This document shows, one piece after another, positions 1 through 8,446 of a stretch of 64,000 nt of DNA. Where the stretch lies: the NCBI GenBank assembly GCA_963801255.1, contig CAWDEC010000012.1:248001-312000 (forward strand). The letters are read 5' to 3'. This stretch comes from JAICXG01 sp963801255 (GTDB lineage: Bacteria > Verrucomicrobiota > Verrucomicrobiia > Chthoniobacterales > UBA10450). Both the position numbers and the translations under genes were made by a program. A model generated the notes under the pieces. It had not been told where the DNA came from, did not search any database, and saw only the letters and a list, made by a program, of their open reading frames with translations. Each line of letters starts with the position of its first letter. The first letter of the stretch is position 1.

Positions 1-533
1 GTTCACTCGTTAGGCGAGCGGCGCCGCGCCGAATGTTGAACTGTTTTGCTTACACCTGCTCGTTTTCAGTCGTCGCCGGTTTGGCCGGAGCGGAAACCCT
101 CAGCATCGATCTTTCCAAAAAATCGCTCAATCGCGGCCGCGATAATTTCATGCTGAACCGGCTGGCGACCGATCGTCACCGCTTCCTGGCTGCCGACGTC
201 ATGGCTTTCCTTCCACGGCTTGCGCGAAAGGGCGAACGCTTCGATCTGATCGTTCTCGACCCTCCGACCTTTTCCCGCTCGCGCACGGGCAAGGCCTGGC
301 AGGTAGAACATGATTTCGAAAAGCTTCTCTTCAACGCCCTCGAGATCGCGGAGCGAGACGCGAAAATTATGCTTTCAACCAATTGCACCCGTCTGGACGA
401 GCGCGCCCTTGAGGTCATGGGCCGCTTTTGCCTCAAAGCCACACGCCGTGCCGGCACTTTCCAGCGCCCCGCGCGACTGGCCGATTTTCCCATCGGGGCC
501 GCGGCGCGTTCCCTTTGGCTGATCTTGCGCTAG
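1..533 (+). CDS. Class I SAM-dependent rRNA methyltransferase, RlmI/RlmK-like, 5'-truncated
   Basis: The reading frame is open to the window edge, so the start and the N-terminal part lie upstream. The visible part is the Rossmann-fold methyltransferase domain. The glycine-poor motif I region reads LNCFAYT, an acidic Asp follows in SIDLS, and the catalytic motif IV reads VLDPPTFSRS (about bases 250-285), with the DPPT signature of the RlmI/RlmK large-subunit rRNA methyltransferases. These use S-adenosylmethionine to methylate a 23S rRNA base. The exact target (m5C1962 or m7G2069 type) cannot be told without the PUA/THUMP N-terminus. A CGTTAGGC motif copy lies at 7-15 inside the gene. Confidence 0.8.
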   Translation, partial: SLVRRAAPRRMLNCFAYTCSFSVVAGLAGAETLSIDLSKKSLNRGRDNFMLNRLATDRHRFLAADVMAFLPRLARKGERFDLIVLDPPTFSRSRTGKAWQVEHDFEKLLFNALEIAERDAKIMLSTNCTRLDERALEVMGRFCLKATRRAGTFQRPARLADFPIGAAARSLWLILR

Positions 534-580
534 CTTTTTCCTGACGCGCAACCGAGCATTGCGATGCGAAGAGGACATAT

Positions 581-859
581 ATGGAAAGCGACGAAATGAG
601 CAGCGACATTGCGGCCCGAGGCCTCCAATACACTAAAGAGCAATGGGACGAGATCATGGCGCAAACGGAGGATTACGTTCGCGCCAACCCAACCAAGTCG
701 CTCCTCTACGGAGTGGCAGCGGGATTCGTTTTGGATCGACTGCCCATCTTCCGCATCCTGGGTGGCTTGTTTCGGCTTTGCTTCATGGCTTTTAAGCCGG
801 CCATTCTCATTTACGGCGCAACCAAGCTCTACCACCTGATCAGCGAGGACGATCGTTAG
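581..859 (+). CDS. Small DUF883/ElaB-like membrane-associated protein
   Basis: A 92-residue protein. A charged N-terminal half carries YVRANPTKSLLYGVAAGFVLDRLP, the pattern of the ElaB/YqjD/DUF883 family, whose C-terminal hydrophobic helix anchors it to the inner membrane, in some cases with ribosome binding. A second hydrophobic stretch (LCFMAFKPAILIYGA) follows. Similarity is at pattern level only, and the function here is unknown. The stop codon TAG lies inside a TCGTTAGG motif, which is followed at once by a second copy. The gene is convergent with the dodecin gene. Confidence 0.6.
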   Translation: MESDEMSSDIAARGLQYTKEQWDEIMAQTEDYVRANPTKSLLYGVAAGFVLDRLPIFRILGGLFRLCFMAFKPAILIYGATKLYHLISEDDR

Positions 860-926
860 GTCGTTAGGCGCGCTCTCCTTTCCCAGCGGTCAAGGCTTGG
901 TCCCGGTGAGGCTTGCCTAACGATCG
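850..926. terminator. Bidirectional terminator-like inverted repeat built from the CCTAACGA motif
   Basis: CGATCGTTAGG at 850-860 is perfectly complementary to CCTAACGATCG at 916-926, giving an 11-bp stem. Both convergent genes end in GAT-CGT-TAG, so each stop codon is part of its stem arm. An extra TCGTTAGGC copy lies at 861-869 in the loop. There is no T-run, so intrinsic termination is inferred from the geometry, by analogy with paired uptake sequences that act as terminators in Neisseria. Confidence 0.5.
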
Positions 927-1135
927 AGGGTGAAGCCAACTTTCACCGTCACCTGCCAGTGATTAATTTTATTATCCTCGATATGTCCGCGCATCTCGGT
1001 CACCTCAAACCACCGCATGTTGCGAATGGTTTTCGAGGCGAGGCCGATCGCATTTTTAACCGCGTCGTCAATTGAGGTTTGGGAAGAACCAACCAGCTCA
1101 AGCTTTTTGTAAACGTGATCGCTCATCGCGCACAC
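917..1135 (-). CDS. Dodecin family flavin-binding protein
   Basis: A 72-residue protein (69 if translation starts at the second Met, MSDHVYKK). The sequence has the dodecin signature: VYKKLELVGSSQTSIDDAVKNAI, then RNMRWFEVTEMRGHI and a C-terminal WQVTVKVGFTL strand. Dodecins form hollow 12-mers that store or buffer flavins (riboflavin, FMN or lumichrome) in the cytoplasm. The conserved Trp of RWFEV stacks on the flavin and is present. The stop codon TAG is inside a motif copy that pairs with the one ending the facing gene. Confidence 0.9.
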   Translation of the reverse strand: MCAMSDHVYKKLELVGSSQTSIDDAVKNAIGLASKTIRNMRWFEVTEMRGHIEDNKINHWQVTVKVGFTLDR

Positions 1136-1227
1136 TCGCTGGGCGACCTGCGAATGACAACTGCAAGAGCTGCGCCCTAACTTTGCATTGAGCTAGTCTA
1201 GACCGCTTGTTAGCGTGCCCTGCGCTC

Positions 1228-3174
1228 ATGGAAGAAAATATTGAGTCTCATTTGAAGGAAACTCGCGTCTTCAAGCCATCACGCGAGTTTGCCAAAAAGG
1301 CCCGTATCTCCAGCCTTGAGCAGTATCGGCGGATGTACCGCGAATCGATCCGCAACCCGGATAAATTCTGGGCACGCGAAGCGCGCGAACTGCATTGGCA
1401 AAAGCCCTGGAAAAAAGTTCTGCAATGGAAAGCGCCATCCGCAAAATGGTTTGTCGGCGGCAAACTGAATCTCTCGGAGAATTGCCTCGATCGTCATCTG
1501 CAAGGCGCTCGGCGCAACAAAGCCGCCATCATTTGGGAAGGCGAACCTGGGGACAAGCGTATCCTCACCTATCAGCAACTCCATCGCGAAGTCTGCCGTT
1601 TCGCCAACGTTTTAAAGCGAAACAAAATTCGAAAAGGCGATCGCGTCATCATTTACCTTCCGGCTATTCCGGAGGCAGCCATTGCCATGCTCGCCTGCAC
1701 GCGCATCGGCGCAATTCATTCGGTCGTCTTTGGCGGCTTTAGCGCCGATAGCATTCGCGACCGCATCGCCGATTGCGGTGCGACCGCGGTCATCACGGCC
1801 GACGCCGGTTACCGCCGGGGCGCGCTTGTTCCGCTCAAACACAACGTTGACCAAGCCCTGAAAGGCAAGACCACGGTGAAACGCGTAATCGTTTTTCGGC
1901 GCGCCGGGAACGATATTCCCATCGAAGAAGGGCGCGACGTTTGGTGGCATCGCGAGCTGCAATACGTCGACGCGAATTGCCCGCCAGCAGCACTCGACAG
2001 CGAACATCCTCTTTACATCCTCTACACCAGCGGATCGACGGGGAAACCGAAAGGCATCCTCCATACTACGGGTGGTTATCTGGTCGGAATTCACGCGACG
2101 ACAAAATACGTTTTCGATTTGCGCGAAGACGACATCTTTTGGTGTACCGCGGATGTCGGCTGGGTAACCGGGCATAGCTACGTCGTCTACGGACCGCTCG
2201 CCGCCGGTGCGACCGTTCTCATGTATGAGGGCGCACCAAATTGGCCTGAACCTGACCGTTTCTGGCGCATCATCGAGGATTACGCGGTCAGCATCCTCTA
2301 CACGGCGCCGACTGCGATCCGCGCGTTTATACGTTGGGGCGACCAATGGGTGAAAAAGCACGACCTTTCGTCGCTGCGATTGCTAGGCACGGTGGGCGAA
2401 CCGATCAATCCCGAGGCCTGGATGTGGTATCACCGGACGATCGGTGGTGGGCGTTGCCCAATCGTCGATACGTGGTGGCAGACAGAAACCGGCGGGATGA
2501 TGATCACTCCATTGCCCGGTGCGACGCCGACCAAGCCGGGCAGCGCAACGCTGCCATTCTTTGGCGTCGATGCCGCGGTAGTCGATGCCGCGGGCAAGGA
2601 AGTGCCGTCGAACGTGGGAGGAAAATTAATTATCAGGCGCCCCTGGCCCTCCATGCTGCGCACGATCTACGGCGATAAGGTGCGCTATCGAAAACAGTAT
2701 TGGAGCCAATACCCGGGTAACTATTTTACTGGCGACGGGGCGCGGCGCGACAAGGATGGCTACTTCTGGATTGTCGGTCGCATTGACGACGTCCTCAACG
2801 TGGCCGGTCATCGGCTTGGCACTTCGGAAATCGAAAGCGCGCTCGTTAGTCATCCCAGAGTCGCGGAGGCGGCAGCGGTTGGTCGCCCCGACGAGATCAA
2901 AGGCCAGAGTGTGGTCGTATTTGTCACGCTCAAAGGGGATGTCATCCCGAACCCCGGTCTGAAGGAAGAACTGCGCGGCCATGTTAGCCAGCATATCGGC
3001 TCGATCGCCAGACCGGACGAAGTGCGTTTCGCTGAAGCGCTTCCGAAAACGCGCAGCGGAAAAATCATGCGCCGTTTACTCAAGGAAATCGCGAGCGGCA
3101 GAACCGTCACCGGCGACACCACCACCTTGGAAGATTTCAGCGTGCTGGCCAAACTCAGCCGCGCCGAGGAATGA
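1228..3174 (+). CDS. acs: Acetyl-CoA synthetase (AMP-forming)
   Basis: Converts acetate, ATP and CoA to acetyl-CoA by way of acetyl-AMP. It is 648 residues from ATG 1228, close to the 652 of E. coli Acs. A TTG seven codons upstream is less likely. Visible motifs are the P-loop YTSGSTGKPKG (about residue 264), the acyl-pocket signature DTWWQTETGG (about 413), whose Trp favours acetate over longer acids, and the C-terminal PKTRSGKIMRR (about 607) with the catalytic Lys that is usually the acetylation switch. A propionyl-CoA synthetase is the main alternative, but the Trp argues for acetate. It feeds the TCA genes found at 28.8-32.8 kb. Confidence 0.93.
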   Translation: MEENIESHLKETRVFKPSREFAKKARISSLEQYRRMYRESIRNPDKFWAREARELHWQKPWKKVLQWKAPSAKWFVGGKLNLSENCLDRHLQGARRNKAAIIWEGEPGDKRILTYQQLHREVCRFANVLKRNKIRKGDRVIIYLPAIPEAAIAMLACTRIGAIHSVVFGGFSADSIRDRIADCGATAVITADAGYRRGALVPLKHNVDQALKGKTTVKRVIVFRRAGNDIPIEEGRDVWWHRELQYVDANCPPAALDSEHPLYILYTSGSTGKPKGILHTTGGYLVGIHATTKYVFDLREDDIFWCTADVGWVTGHSYVVYGPLAAGATVLMYEGAPNWPEPDRFWRIIEDYAVSILYTAPTAIRAFIRWGDQWVKKHDLSSLRLLGTVGEPINPEAWMWYHRTIGGGRCPIVDTWWQTETGGMMITPLPGATPTKPGSATLPFFGVDAAVVDAAGKEVPSNVGGKLIIRRPWPSMLRTIYGDKVRYRKQYWSQYPGNYFTGDGARRDKDGYFWIVGRIDDVLNVAGHRLGTSEIESALVSHPRVAEAAAVGRPDEIKGQSVVVFVTLKGDVIPNPGLKEELRGHVSQHIGSIARPDEVRFAEALPKTRSGKIMRRLLKEIASGRTVTGDTTTLEDFSVLAKLSRAEE

Positions 3175-3188
3175 AGTAGATTGGTGCT

Positions 3189-5054
3189 GTGAGTTTCATC
3201 ACCACTGGTTTTCGCGAGCTAACGCTCAAAGTACGTCGCCAGCGCACGCGCATTGCGCTCCGGCACGAGAAGAGACTTTTGCAAAGGTCCGAGATCGCGC
3301 TCGGCCGCGCCGGAACGGCGGAGGCGGCCAAGTTTCCTGAGGTACGCAACGAAATTGTTGCGCTGAAAAAGTTCGAGCAGGAACAAAAAGAAGTCGCCGC
3401 CCGCATCGCGAAAATCGAAGAAGCGTTGAAGAAGATTGACGCGCAACGGCAGGCCAACTCCCGCGAGCAAGCCGCCGCTCTCGCCAAACTCGAAGACGAA
3501 AAACGTCCGATTCTCACCCAGCGCAACGACGCGAAGACGGTCGCCGACCGTTGCGACAATGAACTCGCAACCGTCGATCGCCGCCTGAGCGATCACGATA
3601 GCGCCGATCGCGACCTCCTGAAGAAGGTCGAAGCGCTGCAAGCCGTCGAGCCACCGCCTAACGACTTCCAGGATCAGATGACTCGACTGAGCACACAACG
3701 TGCGCGTTTTCCGCGCGAACGCGGCGAGATGGAAAAGGCGCGACTTGGCAGTGAGGAAGCCTGTCGTAACGCGAGGCAACGGCTGGCCGCGGCCGACGAG
3801 CAACTCGCGCAGATGGAAAAGAAGATCGCCAAAGTCCGCGGCGAGTTCGAAGCGCGCGATCGCGAGTTGAATGAAAGCGCTCGCGTCCAGGAGGAAGAAG
3901 TGCGGCAGGCGCGACAGCAACATCAGACGGTGGAGGAAAAAAAGAATCCGGCTTATCTCAACATCGGTCGGCACCTCGCGTCGCAGGGCATTGCGCCGCC
4001 CAGTGCGCCACATCTGCTCGTCGAGGTGCAGCGCCGCCGCGGCGCAGTCGATCACCACGCGCAACACAAGGCTGAGCTGGCCGATCTCTCGAAAAAAATC
4101 GACAAGCAAGAACTCCGAAAATTTTACTTCACGATCTTCTCGCTCCTCGCGCTCCTCGCCATCATCCTTCCGCTGGTTTCGCAATCGCCTGCCAAGCGCG
4201 ATTGGTTGCCGCAGGCAACCTCGGCCATTCTTTCTCTCGACATCGAGCAGTTCAACAAAAGTCCGCTCGCACGACGCTGGAGCAAGGAACAACCCGAGAT
4301 TTGGCAAAAGGTTGTGATTGGATTGTTCGGCGAAGCCGCCCATACCCCCGGGTTCAACCTCGCGCAGGACGCCAGTCGCGTGACTCGCGCCCTAACGACT
4401 AACGACCTCGGACACCAGGAGGAATATGTCCTGGTGGAATCAAAGGGCGATCTCGCGCCCGTCATACGCTCGATCGCCCAGGACAAAAGCTTTACCAACA
4501 GCACTGTCACCGGCCTTGTCGTTTTCCAAGGCAAAGATGTGAGCGTAGCCCGAGTCGGACCACGCACGCTCGCTGTCGGGTCGATAGGAGAAGTTGAGCA
4601 TCTTGTCCACGTCCGCCTTGGGACCGAACCAGATCTGAAAATCGACGACCCGCTCCTGCAACGCTTCCAGGCGCTCGAAGCCAGCAGTGTGCTCCGTCTG
4701 GTTTTCCGCACCTCTTCCGAGCCCGGTTCTTTTTTCGGCCAACTTTTCTCACCCGACCTGACCCAGGCCACGCGAGGGCTTGGTCTAAGCATGAATCTGG
4801 AAGTCCCATCGAAAGCCCGTCTCATCGTTTGGGCCCGTGATCCGGAAAAAGCGAAGAACCTGGCGGCCTCACTCCAAAATGAGGCAGCTCGCTGGCTCGC
4901 GCTGCCGGGATCTGATTTTGTTCTTACGACGGAGCCGCCGAAGGTCGAGCAGAAAAACGATATCCTGACTCTCGACTTCCAAATCCCTGAAGGCGCGTCT
5001 CGCCTGCTCCTGCAACGTCTGGCAAAGGTTCCGCCGGCCCCTGTCTCGCCGTGA
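3189..5054 (+). CDS. Coiled-coil inner-membrane protein of unknown function
   Basis: A 621-residue protein that I do not recognise. GTG 3189 lies 14 bases after acs. Residues 1 to about 300 are highly charged (Lys, Arg, Glu, Gln, Ala) and look like long cytoplasmic coiled coils. A single membrane helix follows at about 310-332 (FTIFSLLALLAIILPLV). The remaining about 290 residues look like a globular extracytoplasmic domain. The layout (coiled coil, one membrane segment, periplasmic domain) suggests an envelope scaffold. The stop overlaps the next start by four bases (GTGA), so it is probably co-transcribed with the dipeptidase gene. Motif copies lie at 3657 and 4391. Confidence 0.75.
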   Translation: MSFITTGFRELTLKVRRQRTRIALRHEKRLLQRSEIALGRAGTAEAAKFPEVRNEIVALKKFEQEQKEVAARIAKIEEALKKIDAQRQANSREQAAALAKLEDEKRPILTQRNDAKTVADRCDNELATVDRRLSDHDSADRDLLKKVEALQAVEPPPNDFQDQMTRLSTQRARFPRERGEMEKARLGSEEACRNARQRLAAADEQLAQMEKKIAKVRGEFEARDRELNESARVQEEEVRQARQQHQTVEEKKNPAYLNIGRHLASQGIAPPSAPHLLVEVQRRRGAVDHHAQHKAELADLSKKIDKQELRKFYFTIFSLLALLAIILPLVSQSPAKRDWLPQATSAILSLDIEQFNKSPLARRWSKEQPEIWQKVVIGLFGEAAHTPGFNLAQDASRVTRALTTNDLGHQEEYVLVESKGDLAPVIRSIAQDKSFTNSTVTGLVVFQGKDVSVARVGPRTLAVGSIGEVEHLVHVRLGTEPDLKIDDPLLQRFQALEASSVLRLVFRTSSEPGSFFGQLFSPDLTQATRGLGLSMNLEVPSKARLIVWARDPEKAKNLAASLQNEAARWLALPGSDFVLTTEPPKVEQKNDILTLDFQIPEGASRLLLQRLAKVPPAPVSP

Positions 5055-5704
5055 AGTTATCGTTAGGCTGCTTGAGCATGCGATGCTCGATTCCGCGCGC
5101 TCTGCTGCTCTGTCTGTTCGCCAGCTCGCTCTGGGCCGCGCCGCATTACGATAATCTCGTCGACATCCGGTCAGTCGATCCCACCATTCGAGTGGACCTG
5201 CAGTATGCACGGGCAGAGAACATCGCCGGCCACGCACTTTATCCACCGGACATGCCGGCGCTGGTTAGGCCTAGCACCGCGAGTCGCCTCGCCAAGGCGC
5301 AGGCATTTTTACGGGGGCATCATTACGGCCTAAAAATCTGGGACGCCTACCGACCGCTGGCAGCGCAGATTGAATTGTGGAAGCTCACCCACGACGGCTC
5401 TTTCGTGGCCGATCCCGAAAATGGCAACGGGTCGCTTCACAGCTGGGGCGTCGCGGTGGACGCAACCCTGGTGGACGATCGGGGCCGCGAATTGCAAATG
5501 CCGAGCAAGTTCGACGAGTTCACGCCTGCGGCGCGTCTGCATTACGACGGCGACGACGCGGTCGTGAGACGCAATCTCAAAATCCTGCAAGCCGCGATGA
5601 AGCACGGCGGTTTCTATGGGATGCGCACCGAATGGTGGCACTTCATAGCCTATGATTGGAAAAAGTACGCGCCGATTCGCGAGGCCAAGGAATTGGAGCG
5701 TTGA
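5051..5704 (+). CDS. ddpX: D-alanyl-D-alanine dipeptidase, VanX/DdpX family (peptidase M15D)
   Basis: Zinc peptidase that hydrolyses D-Ala-D-Ala. The zinc site SxHxxGxAxD is seen as SLHSWGVAVD, and the second zinc His with the catalytic Glu is in TEWWHF. The N-terminal VDIRSVDPTIRVDLQYA is typical of the family. An N-terminal hydrophobic stretch (RALLLCLFASSLWAA) predicts export, so a role in recycling periplasmic wall fragments is more likely than vancomycin resistance. No vanA or vanH is nearby. GTG 5051 overlaps the previous stop; ATG 5078, just before the signal peptide, is an equally plausible start. A motif copy lies at 5060. Confidence 0.85.
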   Translation: MKLSLGCLSMRCSIPRALLLCLFASSLWAAPHYDNLVDIRSVDPTIRVDLQYARAENIAGHALYPPDMPALVRPSTASRLAKAQAFLRGHHYGLKIWDAYRPLAAQIELWKLTHDGSFVADPENGNGSLHSWGVAVDATLVDDRGRELQMPSKFDEFTPAARLHYDGDDAVVRRNLKILQAAMKHGGFYGMRTEWWHFIAYDWKKYAPIREAKELER

Positions 5705-5755
5705 AGTGTTAAATCGATGACGCGAGTTTCCTCCCGCGTTCGACACCCAATACTC

Positions 5756-6265
5756 ATGCTCGCCTCGTTCAGCCAAGCGCTCAGTGAACCCGAATACATC
5801 CACGTCCTGATCAACCCGTTGCCGACTTATGGCCTAACGATGGGCATCATCGGCCTGATCCTGGCGTTGATCCTGCGCAGCCGTTCAGCACAAATCGCCA
5901 CGCTCGCGCTCATCCTCCTGAGCGGCGCGAGCGCCTGGCCGGTGGCCGCCTATGGCGAGAAAGGATACGACCGTGTTCTTTCCATGTCTGACGATCAGGG
6001 ACAGGCTTGGCTCAAAGCGCATATGCATCGCGCGGATAAATTGGTTTGGTCGCTCTATGTCGTGGCGGGGCTCGCCGCGCTCGCGATCTTTGCTCCACTG
6101 ATGTGGCCTAAGACCGCTACCCTTCTTGCCGTGGTGACGCTGCTCTTTTCTTTCGTCGCGCTGGGAATGAGTGGCTATATCGCCTACGCCGGCGGCAAGG
6201 TTCGCCATCGCGAATTCCGCAACGAGCTCGCGCCCTCCGTTCCAGCGGAACACGACGAGCATTAA
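5756..6265 (+). CDS. Four-helix integral membrane protein, DUF2231-like
   Basis: From ATG 5756 (MLASFSQAL) the protein has about 169 residues. An upstream in-frame ATG at 5717 adds a polar 13-residue tail. Four hydrophobic segments are visible: MGIIGLILALIL, ATLALILLSGASAWPVAA, VWSLYVVAGLAALAIFAPL and LLAVVTLLFSFVALGM. An exposed HRAD stretch lies between the second and third. The order resembles DUF2231 haem or membrane proteins, but I cannot confirm the family. It sits three bases upstream of trmD, so the two may be co-transcribed. Confidence 0.65.
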   Translation: MLASFSQALSEPEYIHVLINPLPTYGLTMGIIGLILALILRSRSAQIATLALILLSGASAWPVAAYGEKGYDRVLSMSDDQGQAWLKAHMHRADKLVWSLYVVAGLAALAIFAPLMWPKTATLLAVVTLLFSFVALGMSGYIAYAGGKVRHREFRNELAPSVPAEHDEH

Positions 6266-6268
6266 AGC

Positions 6269-6937
6269 GTGCGCATCGACATCATCACACTTTTTCCCGA
6301 GCTCTGCCGCGTCCCTCTGAGCGAAAGCATGATGGGCCGGGCGCAACGCAGCCGCGCGCTCGAGCTGTGCATCCACAACTTGCGAACTTGGACTAACGAC
6401 CGTCACCATGTGGTGGATGACGCGCCGTTTGGTGGTGGCCAAGGTATGGTCATGAAACCGGAACCGATCTTCGCCGCGGTCGAATCGCTTCGCAGTCACG
6501 CGAGTAAAGTCGTCCTCATGACGCCGCAAGGCCGGCGCTTCGATCAGGCAATGGCGCAAAGATTTTCCGGTCACGAACATCTCATCATCATTTGCGGGCA
6601 TTACGAAGGAGTCGACCATCGCGTCATCGAACATCTGATCGATGTCGAGGTTTCGATTGGCGATTATGTCCTAACGAACGGCGCGATTGCCGCGGTGATC
6701 TTCGTCGATGCAATTGTCCGGCTGCTTCCCGGAGTGCTCGGACACGAACAATCGGCGGCCGACGACAGCTTCAGTCGCGGCTGGCTCGAGGCGCCCTCCT
6801 ACACCCGTCCAGCCGAGTTTCGCGGCTGGAAAGTGCCGGAGATTCTCCTCTCCGGTCATCACGCCGAGATTGCCGCCTGGCGCAAACGCGAAGCAGAACG
6901 TCGTACCCGGGAAAACCGGCCCGACCTGCTGCCCTGA
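6269..6937 (+). CDS. trmD: tRNA (guanine-N1-)-methyltransferase TrmD
   Basis: Makes m1G37 in tRNAs reading CNN codons, preventing +1 frameshifting. It is a SPOUT-fold dimer that binds SAM in a trefoil knot. All hallmarks are present: N-terminal MRIDIITLFPE, VVDDAPFGGGQGMVMKP, GHYEGVDHRVIE, DVEVSIGDYVLTNGA, and the C-terminal YTRPAEFRGWKVPEILLSGHHA. It is 222 residues, slightly short. Translation starts at GTG 6269. It is not flanked by rpsP, rimM or rplS, its usual partners. A motif copy lies at 6670. Confidence 0.95.
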   Translation: MRIDIITLFPELCRVPLSESMMGRAQRSRALELCIHNLRTWTNDRHHVVDDAPFGGGQGMVMKPEPIFAAVESLRSHASKVVLMTPQGRRFDQAMAQRFSGHEHLIIICGHYEGVDHRVIEHLIDVEVSIGDYVLTNGAIAAVIFVDAIVRLLPGVLGHEQSAADDSFSRGWLEAPSYTRPAEFRGWKVPEILLSGHHAEIAAWRKREAERRTRENRPDLLP

Positions 6938-6991
6938 ATCGGCCGCACATTCCGCTCTGTGCAGAGGCGGGAAATCGGTTATTCGTTTCAC

Positions 6992-8410
6992 ATGATTCGC
7001 TCAGTCGCCGCCGCCGTCCTGACCTCCTTTCTCTGCCTAACGAGTCTTGAGGCCGAAAAAATCGCGCTGACCGGCGCAACCGTCATCAATCCGGAAGACG
7101 GCAAAACGATCGAGAACGGGACCGTCTTCATTGACGGCAACATGATCGCCGCCGCCGGACCGGCCAAGGACGTGAAGCTGCCGGAGAAAGTGCGACGGAT
7201 CGATTGCAGTGGGAAATTCATCGTGCCGGGATACATCGATACCCATGTGCATTTCTTCCAATCGGCCGATCTCTTTACCCGGCCCGATGTGGTCGACCTC
7301 ACCAAGGTGCGGCCCTATCCCGACGAGGTGAATTGGATCAAACGCAATCTCATGGATACTTTTGCGCGCTATCTACGCTGCGGCATCACGGGAGTCATCG
7401 ATGTCGGTGGCCCGATGTGGAATTTCGCCGTGCGCGAACGCGCGAACTCCACCGCGAGTGCGCCTCGCATGGCTGCAGCCGGTCCACTAATCTCCAGCGT
7501 AGCGCGCCCGCAACTCGACCTCGGCGATCCGCCGATCGTGAAGATCGATACTCCGGATAAAGGTCGCGACTTTGTGCGCAAGCTGGCGGAAAAGCATCCT
7601 GATTACGTCAAGATTTGGTACATCGTTACGCCCGACCAACCCGCCTCGAGTTTCCGTCCCGTTGTCCACGCAGTCATTGAGGAAAGCCACACGCGAAAGC
7701 TGCGGGTCGCGGTGCACGCCACAGAGTTAGAAGCAGCTCGCGCGGCGGTGGAAGAAGGCGCGGATCTTCTTGTCCACAGCGTGACCGATAAACCCGTGGA
7801 CGACGAATTTGTCAGGCTCATGAAAGAGCACGGCACCATGCTCACCCCCACCCTCGTTGTCTTCGAGCGATATGGGCGGACATTTTGCCACAGGCTAAAT
7901 CTGACCAAAGAAGAACTCGCCTGGGGCAGCCCGGATGTGATCGCGTCCCTGGATGTAACCAAGCTTCCCCCGGACAAAGTGCCGGAGAGAATCAAAGATG
8001 CCCTGGCGCATCCAGACGACGTCCTGGGCAAGATCAAGAATACCTACGACATCGCTTTCAAGAACCTGAAGACCCTTGAGGATGCCGGTATCCCGATCGC
8101 GGCCGGAACCGATGCCGGGAATATCGGCACCATTCATGGAGCGGCGCTCTTTCGCGAGTTCCAGCTTATGAAGGAAGCCGGCCTAACGAATCAGCAGATT
8201 TTGCGGAGCACGACCAGCACGGCCGCGAAAGCTTTCGGAGGCCAAATGGGAGCCAAGATGGGAACTGTCTCGCCTGGGCACTATGCTGATCTGGTCGTGC
8301 TGAATTCCAACCCGCTCGAGGACATTGGGAACACCTCAGACATCAAAATGGTTTTCAAGAACGGTATTCAGTATTCCTCGGAACCGACCAAGCGTTCAGT
8401 CAGCAGGTGA
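6992..8410 (+). CDS. Secreted amidohydrolase family protein (imidazolonepropionase-like)
   Basis: Metal-dependent hydrolase of the amidohydrolase superfamily. From ATG 6992 it has 472 residues, starting with a signal peptide (MIRSVAAAVLTSFLCLTSLEA). The TIM-barrel metal site begins with DTHVHFF; a further His is in VAVHATE, then LVHSV, and the catalytic Asp is in AAGTDAGN. The KIALTGATVINPEDGKTIENG start is the beta-sandwich common to prolidase- and imidazolonepropionase-like members. The substrate is unknown; family members include Xaa-Pro dipeptidases and cyclic-imide hydrolases. Motif copies lie at 7036 and 8182. Confidence 0.85.
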   Translation: MIRSVAAAVLTSFLCLTSLEAEKIALTGATVINPEDGKTIENGTVFIDGNMIAAAGPAKDVKLPEKVRRIDCSGKFIVPGYIDTHVHFFQSADLFTRPDVVDLTKVRPYPDEVNWIKRNLMDTFARYLRCGITGVIDVGGPMWNFAVRERANSTASAPRMAAAGPLISSVARPQLDLGDPPIVKIDTPDKGRDFVRKLAEKHPDYVKIWYIVTPDQPASSFRPVVHAVIEESHTRKLRVAVHATELEAARAAVEEGADLLVHSVTDKPVDDEFVRLMKEHGTMLTPTLVVFERYGRTFCHRLNLTKEELAWGSPDVIASLDVTKLPPDKVPERIKDALAHPDDVLGKIKNTYDIAFKNLKTLEDAGIPIAAGTDAGNIGTIHGAALFREFQLMKEAGLTNQQILRSTTSTAAKAFGGQMGAKMGTVSPGHYADLVVLNSNPLEDIGNTSDIKMVFKNGIQYSSEPTKRSVSR

Positions 8411-8413
8411 GAC

Positions 8414-8446
8414 GCGAAGAGGCATCTGAGTACGATCCTTCTTCGC
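8414..8446. terminator. Hairpin between convergent genes
   Basis: GCGAAGAGG (8414-8422) can pair with CCTTCTTCGC (8437-8446) with one bulged T, leaving a 14-base loop. It sits between the convergent amidohydrolase and flippase-like genes. There is no T-tract, so termination is a guess. A CCTAACGA copy starts at its right edge. Confidence 0.3.

Noticed and set aside
3219..4343. Minus-strand open frame of 374 codons opposite the coiled-coil gene
   Set aside because: Composition is the reverse of a repetitive Glu/Lys/Ala-rich coiled coil, so it is a shadow.
5051..5704. Vancomycin-resistance vanX
   Set aside because: The dipeptidase has a signal peptide and no vanH or vanA partners, so wall recycling is the simpler reading.
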